Assembly (NCBI GenBank): GCA_021399435.1
Contig: JAJTUP010000034.1
Span: 496,001 to 560,000 of the forward strand
From: Diaporthe sp. PMI_573
Lineage: Eukaryota > Ascomycota > Sordariomycetes > Diaporthales > Diaporthaceae
DNA length: 64,000 nt
Direction of reading: 5' to 3'
A program made the translations under genes and the position numbers. Below the pieces are notes generated by a model. It searched no databases, was not told where the DNA came from, and was given only the letters and a program-made list of their open reading frames with translations. Below are positions 58,611-64,000 of the stretch, in pieces (position 1 is the first letter of the stretch; each line of letters begins with the position of its first letter).

Positions 58611-59545
58611 TTCCGGCGGCGGCTGAACAGGAAACAGGGCGCCAGCCCGAAAGGGGGGCTGGGCCGGGCTGGTCGGGCTGGCGGGCTGGTTTTGTTTATT
58701 AGGAGCTGCAAGAGCGGTGCGGCGATCAGAGGGAGCAAGGGCTGGTCGCACAAGCAGGTGCAGGACGAATTGTGTGTGTTGGGTTGAACCGCTCGAGCGA
58801 TGGCACGGGTGCGAGTCCTGCCCGATACTTTCATGTTGTTACCACCACAGGCCACGAGAAGCTATGGTCCGCGCTTTGATGCGCGCTGTTGCTGCTCGTC
58901 ATTCCTGCCTCGGGCGCTGTCGTTGCCGTTGCCGTTGCCACCGTCGCCCAGACCAGACGGACGGCCCGGGCGGGAGTTTGACGGAGAGAGGTGAGGCCCT
59001 CGCGTCGTGCCTCTCTTGGCTCTTTGGCTCTTTCGCCCATCGCCCAGTCCCCCAACCCCAAACCCCCAACCCCCAAACCCCCACGGCCGCCTCGCTGCTT
59101 GGGTGCCTGCACGCCTGCACGCCTGGATGCCTCTCGGGACGAGGTGCAACAGCAGTGACACGGGCTGTGTTGGTGGCACTCGAGTAGCTGTCGTCTCCCG
59201 CGTGGAGCCTATTTTTATTGCGGCAAGACCTTGTGGTGTAGCCCTGCTTCGGCTCGCACGACATGTCGCTCAACATGAACATGAACGTGTGCATGCTGGG
59301 TGTGTGCGGATCTGGCTAGACCAGAGGGGTCTGGCAACCAAGCGTCGTTACTTGGATACCTACCTGTTAAGACGTTGGCCATCTGCCCAGTCAGGCAGTC
59401 CGGTCCCCAACGCAGCTACCGAGGCATGCGATGCAGGCTAGCCCATACGACTGCAACCTTGGGGGGGGGTCGCAGCGCCCATCTCGGCTTGCTTTTCAGC
59501 CTAGTCAAAGATCGAGAATATTCCTTCGACTTGCAGAAATAGCCA

Positions 59546-59578
59546 CACGCAGGCGCAGGCGCAGGCGCTGGCGCAGGC
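59546..59578. repeat. GCAGGC hexamer repeat
   Basis: Five imperfect units of GCAGGC/GCTGGC in non-coding DNA. Confidence 0.8.
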
Positions 59579-59815
59579 CCCTTTGTCGGGCCGTCCTGGT
59601 GGGATGAGGTGAGCCCCCTATGAGGCTCAAGAAAGGCATTCTGTACGATCCTATTGAGCCCAAGGGGGGCCACACCCAAGTGCGCGCAGGAACGCCGTGC
59701 CACCACCGGGGGCATGCGATAGATATTCTTGTCCCCTGCCACCCGCCACCCGCCTCCCGGGGGCATTCTCAGCGCCGAGAGGCTCACCGTGGACCTGTGT
59801 GACGCGAGCCGGAGG

Positions 59816-59847
59816 GGTGTGGATGTGGATGTGGATGTGGATGTGGA
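59816..59847. repeat. GGATGT hexamer repeat
   Basis: Four to five exact GGATGT units, non-coding. Confidence 0.9.
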
Positions 59848-60586
59848 ACAATGGGGATGTGCTAACTCGATCTGTGTAACTACAATGTAGATACCTCAAT
59901 GCAGTGGACAGATACGCAGGGCTGGGGCCGGGGCTAAGGAGAGAGAGAAGACGAGGAGTCGAGGAGTCGGCGGTATACTGTGTGCCCCATTGGCCCCATG
60001 CAGCTATGGCGAGCCGCCTGCTTGTTGAGCAAACCTCCGAGTGACGAGCTGGCCCACCATTCACCGTCACATATAGCATGCCGTGTCAGAGCCCGAGGCC
60101 TTCACCTGCCTTTTGACGCCCCGCACATCGCGGCTTGCCCAGGGCTGTTGCCAATTTGAGGTGAGCGAGACTGAGCCCTAATGAAAGCACGGAGTATTCA
60201 ATTTAGGACCCCATCGTGCCGACACGCCGATCCGCACTGTGTACCTCGCCGCCCTCCGTGCTCCCAACTCCTGGAAGCCAATCACAGCTCTCAGTCCCTG
60301 CAGCTCTGGTAGCATTCTCGGCTCATCTTTGTGAGAAGTACCCTGGTGGGCACTCAGGTGGGAAGCAATGTGGGGTGCCCAGGGTACATCCTCCAACATC
60401 CTGAGCGCCCCATGTGGTGGACAAAGCGCTCTTACTAGCACAATACACCCAGCCAAAGACAGCCAGAGGCTGACAGCAACTGACAAGACCCAGACTGGGG
60501 GGGGTGTGGGGAGCTGCTTGGTGCTCCTGCCCTCCTCCTGCTTCTTTCCTGCTGGTGTGCCTCTACCTACCTACTGTGACTCTCTA

Positions 60587-60645
60587 CCGCTGCCGCTGCC
60601 GCTGCCGCTGCCGCTGCCTCTGCCTCTGCCTCTGCCTCTGCCTCT
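60587..60645 (+). repeat. CTGCCG/CTGCCT compound hexamer repeat
   Basis: About five CTGCCG units followed by four to five CTGCCT units, roughly 0.6 kb upstream of the ras ATG and pyrimidine-biased on the coding strand. Confidence 0.9.
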
Positions 60646-61216
60646 GGAACTCTGGAACCTGGAACCTGCATTCACTTCCGTTTCCATTTCCCTGGCGCCC
60701 ACCCTGCACCCACACACCACACCTCAATCTGTCGTACCCACGCCATCCATTTTAATTCTTTCTCCTGCCTACTCCTACTCCTTGCCAACCTCCCGCGCAT
60801 CAGAACTGCCGCGACAACCCTCGACTCTCGACTCTCCATCGCCTTTCCTTTCGCTCTGGTCCAGCCAACACCATCCTGTTCCCTGGCGATCGAATAGTCG
60901 GCCCTCCACGACAAGTCTCCCCAATTGACCAACCCGTGCCCGACCTTTAAACACCCCCCCCTCCAAGGACGAACTTGGGCGTTTTGACTCCCAGCTTGGC
61001 GCTAGGACTAGGATCGCCATCTCTTCTTCAAACAAGCACAACCACACTAGAGGGTCCCTACTCCATCTTCTGTCCCGAAAGCCAAACACACCTCCAGTTC
61101 GGCAACATCCCATCATCGTTCACCTGCTCCCGCCCATTGTGTTCGATATCAACTAGTTTCGATTCTTGTCAATACTGCAGACCTGGGTCGTCTCGGTTCT
61201 TCTTATCGCGGCTACA

Positions 61217-62109
61217 ATGGCTTCCAAGGTACGCTCCAGACGCCCACACCACCCCCATCCCTTGCCAGCTCCTCTTCCGGCCATGATCTGTTCCCAATTG
61301 CGCCATATTGCGTCGCGCCCAGCCTGCTGACAACCGTCGCCAGCAGTTTCTAAGAGAGTACAAATTGGTGGTTGTCGGCGGTGGTGGTGTCGGTAAATCG
61401 TGTCTTACGATCCAATTGATCCAAAGCCATTTCGTCGATGAATACGACCCAACAATCGAGGGTACGTCGCACACCACTCCAATCCCTGCTGGCTGCATCA
61501 ATTGACCCTCTGCCACAGACTCCTACCGAAAGCAATGTGTCATTGACGACGAGGTCGCGCTGCTCGATGTCCTCGATACCGCCGGCCAAGAAGAGTATTC
61601 TGCCATGCGAGAGCAATACATGCGGACAGGCGAAGGTTTTCTGCTCGTTTACTCCATCACGTCCCGCCAGAGTTTCGAAGAGATCACAACCTTCCAGCAA
61701 CAAATCCTGCGAGTCAAGGACAAGGACTACTTCCCCATGGTCGTTGTGGGAAACAAGTGCGATCTGGAGGGTGAACGAGAAGTTACCAGGCAGGGTATGT
61801 CACCTCACCTAGTCTCTTTTTGAAATGTCAAGCGAGTGCAGCTCGGATGTTTGCTAACCGTCCGTCGCAGAGGGTGAGAACTTGGCAAGGTCATTTGGCT
61901 GCAAGTTTATCGAGACATCAGCGAAGTCTCGGATCAACGTCGACAAGGCGTTCTACGATATCGTCCGCGAAATCCGACGCTTCAACCGCGAAATGCAAGG
62001 ATACTCGACCGGCAGCGGCGCCTCTGCACCAAACGGTGCCGTCAAGCCGATGGACGTCAGCGATAACGATGCCGAGGCAGGATGCTGCGCCAAGTGCGTG
62101 ATAATGTGA
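61217..62109 (+). CDS. ras1: Ras-1 small GTPase
   Basis: This membrane-bound GTPase controls growth, polarity and cAMP/MAPK signalling. Exons are 61217-61228, 61347-61461, 61519-61794 and 61871-62109, giving 213 residues. The N terminus [22 protein letters not shown] carries a five-residue extension typical of mould Ras; G17 corresponds to human G12 and is wild type. Effector loop YDPTIED, switch [13 protein letters not shown] (Q66 equals human Q61), NKCD and ETSAK are all intact. The hypervariable tail ends [12 protein letters not shown] is a farnesylation box and the cysteines before it are candidate palmitoylation sites. The first coding exon has only four codons. The second exon is preceded by tandem CAGCAG; the downstream one gives the conserved MASKFLREY. 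No ATG occurs in the 256 bp before the start. Confidence 0.97.
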
Positions 62110-64000
62110 GAGGTTTCGGGGTCTGCAGCGGCGCAGAGCGGGATGTCCAGGAGGCACAGGACGTCCATCAAGAGCAGAAGAGAACCGGAGGGTCAAGGAA
62201 TGGGACGCACTGATTCTTAACGAGTCAATCGACGGTAACGTCCAAGCTTGATACGACGACATATTTGCATAAGGCTGGGGAGTCGAGTTCCCTTCCAGAC
62301 GATATGGACGCACATGGCCAGCATTTCTGGAGGAGTTGACGCGCGCGAACTCGGACTCTCATGGGACACGACAGGGCATGGCCTCCATTTGATTTTCCCC
62401 TTCTCCTTGTCAGCCGGAGACGCATATGGACACTTTACAGAACTTTTTTATTTACTATTACCCAGGTCGCTTTGCCAACTTGTTTTTTTTCTTCTTTTTT
62501 TTTTAGGAGGGGTTTGTCTTATCTGCACCGAAAAACTGAATCTTATATTATGGTTGCTATCCCGACCTGTAATCTCCTTTTTCGTCTGCCTTCCCTTGTC
62601 TGTGGACTGTGGCTCTCGCGTATTAAGACGTTATATTCCTCTCAGGAGCTCTACATGTAGGGGGCGGCATATCTCGATATGCAAGAGTGTCATCGAAAAT
62701 CGAGTGCAAGAAAATTTCCCCATCAAAACCTGACCTAAGCCGCTTGTGCCACCACCCATCAGGATCGATTGTCCTGTCTCAGAAAGGGGGCGAATATGTC
62801 CTTTCTGAGCGTTTCCGGCATGACTATCGTTGTCTGACATCACCCACCTTGGTCTCATGATTTTGAGAAGGTGTGGACAAAAAGTCCCAAGTTCGTGACA
62901 ACTACTTCTGTCTCAGAGACCTGCAAACCTCAGGGGAAGAGACACATTAGCATCATCCGCCTCCCTGCAACGCGCGATTTGCTCCATGTAGGAGTGAAAC
63001 GAGGTTGACTATTCATACAGAGTGGGCGCAGCTTTCCCAAGTCTTTTGCTATGAACAAATGTTTATCGCTTCGCAGCAGACGACACACGTGCATTGTCCA
63101 GGAACCTCTCTCATAGGCTCCCTCCCTGTGCTGAATGTTCCGGGCCCAATCAAGGTACAGCTCTGAAGTACCAACATGGGATCAGTATTACTCTGTCAGC
63201 ATATGAAGGGGTATTTGAAGTCCTTTCGCATAGCCCCCAGGGATGAGAGGGGCAGAGGCTCTTTCTATGTCCATGCTATGATGTGTTCGTAGTGAATTAC
63301 CCGTTCGAGGAGGCGTGGGCGCTGTGCAGCATGCCCAGTTACTTTTAATAAGCAGTCCCGTCCCAAGGTCTAGCCCCCCTCGCCCGGAGCACAGCAGGTC
63401 GCACGGCATCACGCCCATGAGCCAATCTCAACGACCGCCGATACGCATCTCAAGCGGAGCTCGCATGGCAACGAATCAAACTCGACAGGGTCGACGGACC
63501 GGGTATGCGCATGAGGACTGGGAGCTTGCTCGGAGCCACGCATGCGCACTGCGCCCCTGACTGCCCGGGTACCAACGCGCGAAAGATATTCACGCCCAGG
63601 TCCGTGACTATCCTGACTACGAAGGGTAAGAAAGCTCTTGTCATGCCTCACTGTGGCCGAACTCTACATTGGTGAGGAGTCGAAGCACGGCGGAATGCCG
63701 GAAAACGAGACCGAGGCCAAGGCTCGATGTCTTGACTCTCGAGCCAAGCTGGCTCATCGCGCACAGCAAATCATGCTGGAGGGACCGCCGAGGCCCGGCG
63801 GGAGGAGCGTATGGGCAGGTCCTCTGGGGTACCAAGCCCCAATAGATGTAGCCGATGCTCCGCCGATATCACTTGGGTGCACATCGACGCCCCCGGCGAC
63901 TGATAAGTAGATCCCGTCGCGGGAACGCCTGCGTTTCGACCCGCCTGTGTTGACCTGGGCCTTTTGCGTAGCAGCCAGGCCTACCTTCTAAGACTGTCCA
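62110..64000. other. ras-1 3' region and gene-poor end
   Basis: T-rich runs at 62430-62510 fit a 3' UTR or termination region. Downstream frames are short and unrecognised. No RNA gene, repeat array or mobile element supported. Confidence 0.5.

Larger units (their letters stand above)
56135..61216. other. 5-kb gene desert upstream of ras-1
   Basis: I find no recognisable protein or RNA. The stretch carries the densest simple repeats of the window, listed separately (58368-58412, 58563-58610, 59546-59578, 59816-59847, 60587-60645). The last 256 bp before the ras ATG are pyrimidine-rich and free of ATG, as expected for a leader. A decayed mobile element cannot be excluded at 56900-57480. Confidence 0.5.

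Noticed and set aside
59040..59090. CCCCCAAACCCCC run as telomere-like repeat
   Set aside because: The units are irregular and differ from the TTAGGG repeat of filamentous fungi; it is a simple C-rich tract.

Overview
The window is nuclear DNA of a filamentous ascomycete (Pezizomycotina, most likely a Sordariomycete). The evidence is short GT-AG introns of about 50-110 nt with CTAAC/CTGAC-like branch points, GC-rich codon third positions, and a set of families typical of moulds: an AreB/ASD-4 GATA factor, a mould-type ARP9, a three-part FOX2 and a Ras-1 with a CVIM tail. All gene models were spliced by hand from the sequence. In every multi-exon model the reading phase closes across each junction and the total length is a multiple of three. 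I name no species.

Layout. 1-5450 is a gene-poor, repeat-rich flank. 5451-12541 carries cullin-1 (minus), an SRF1-like phospholipase D regulator (minus) and, divergent from it, a mitochondrial K+/H+ exchange-related protein (plus). 12769-18132 carries a doubtful membrane ORF and the four-exon AreB/ASD-4 GATA factor (both minus). 19771-25346 carries KRR1 (plus), a zinc-less MDR oxidoreductase, a YeeE/YedE-type sulphur transporter and a Rid/YjgF protein (all minus). 25411-25770 is a possible AT-rich gene remnant. 26085-31330 carries ARP9 and a SYLF-domain protein (both minus). 35138-38067 carries a 92-residue membrane protein and an F-box protein (both minus). 41578-47717 carries an RNF216-like RBR ubiquitin ligase and the eight-exon FOX2 (both minus). 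48605-56134 is dense: a glycerate-kinase-like P-loop protein (plus), ECM11 (minus), NBP35 (plus), a GMF/ADF-H protein (minus) and a seven-exon molybdopterin-binding-domain protein (plus). After a 5-kb desert, ras-1 lies at 61217-62109 (plus). The long gaps hold microsatellites and short tandem repeats. I recognised no tRNA, rRNA, intact transposon or CRISPR array.

The genes are mostly housekeeping and do not form one pathway. Loose themes are ubiquitin ligation (cullin-1, F-box, RBR), actin and chromatin (SYLF, GMF, ARP9), peroxisomal and 2-carbon metabolism (FOX2, and a glycerate-kinase-like gene on the other side of the shared promoter region) and nitrogen/sulphur metabolism (AreB, YeeE). 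I found no convincing new multi-gene system. The points most worth following are two CCTCGG-type (FarA/FarB core) sites upstream of FOX2, the microexons and GC-AG intron in the molybdopterin-domain gene, a start codon standing alone in its own coding exon in the GMF gene, the cysteine-motif sulphur transporter, the membrane-like insert in the RBR ligase, and the long GATA-bearing intron of the GATA factor.
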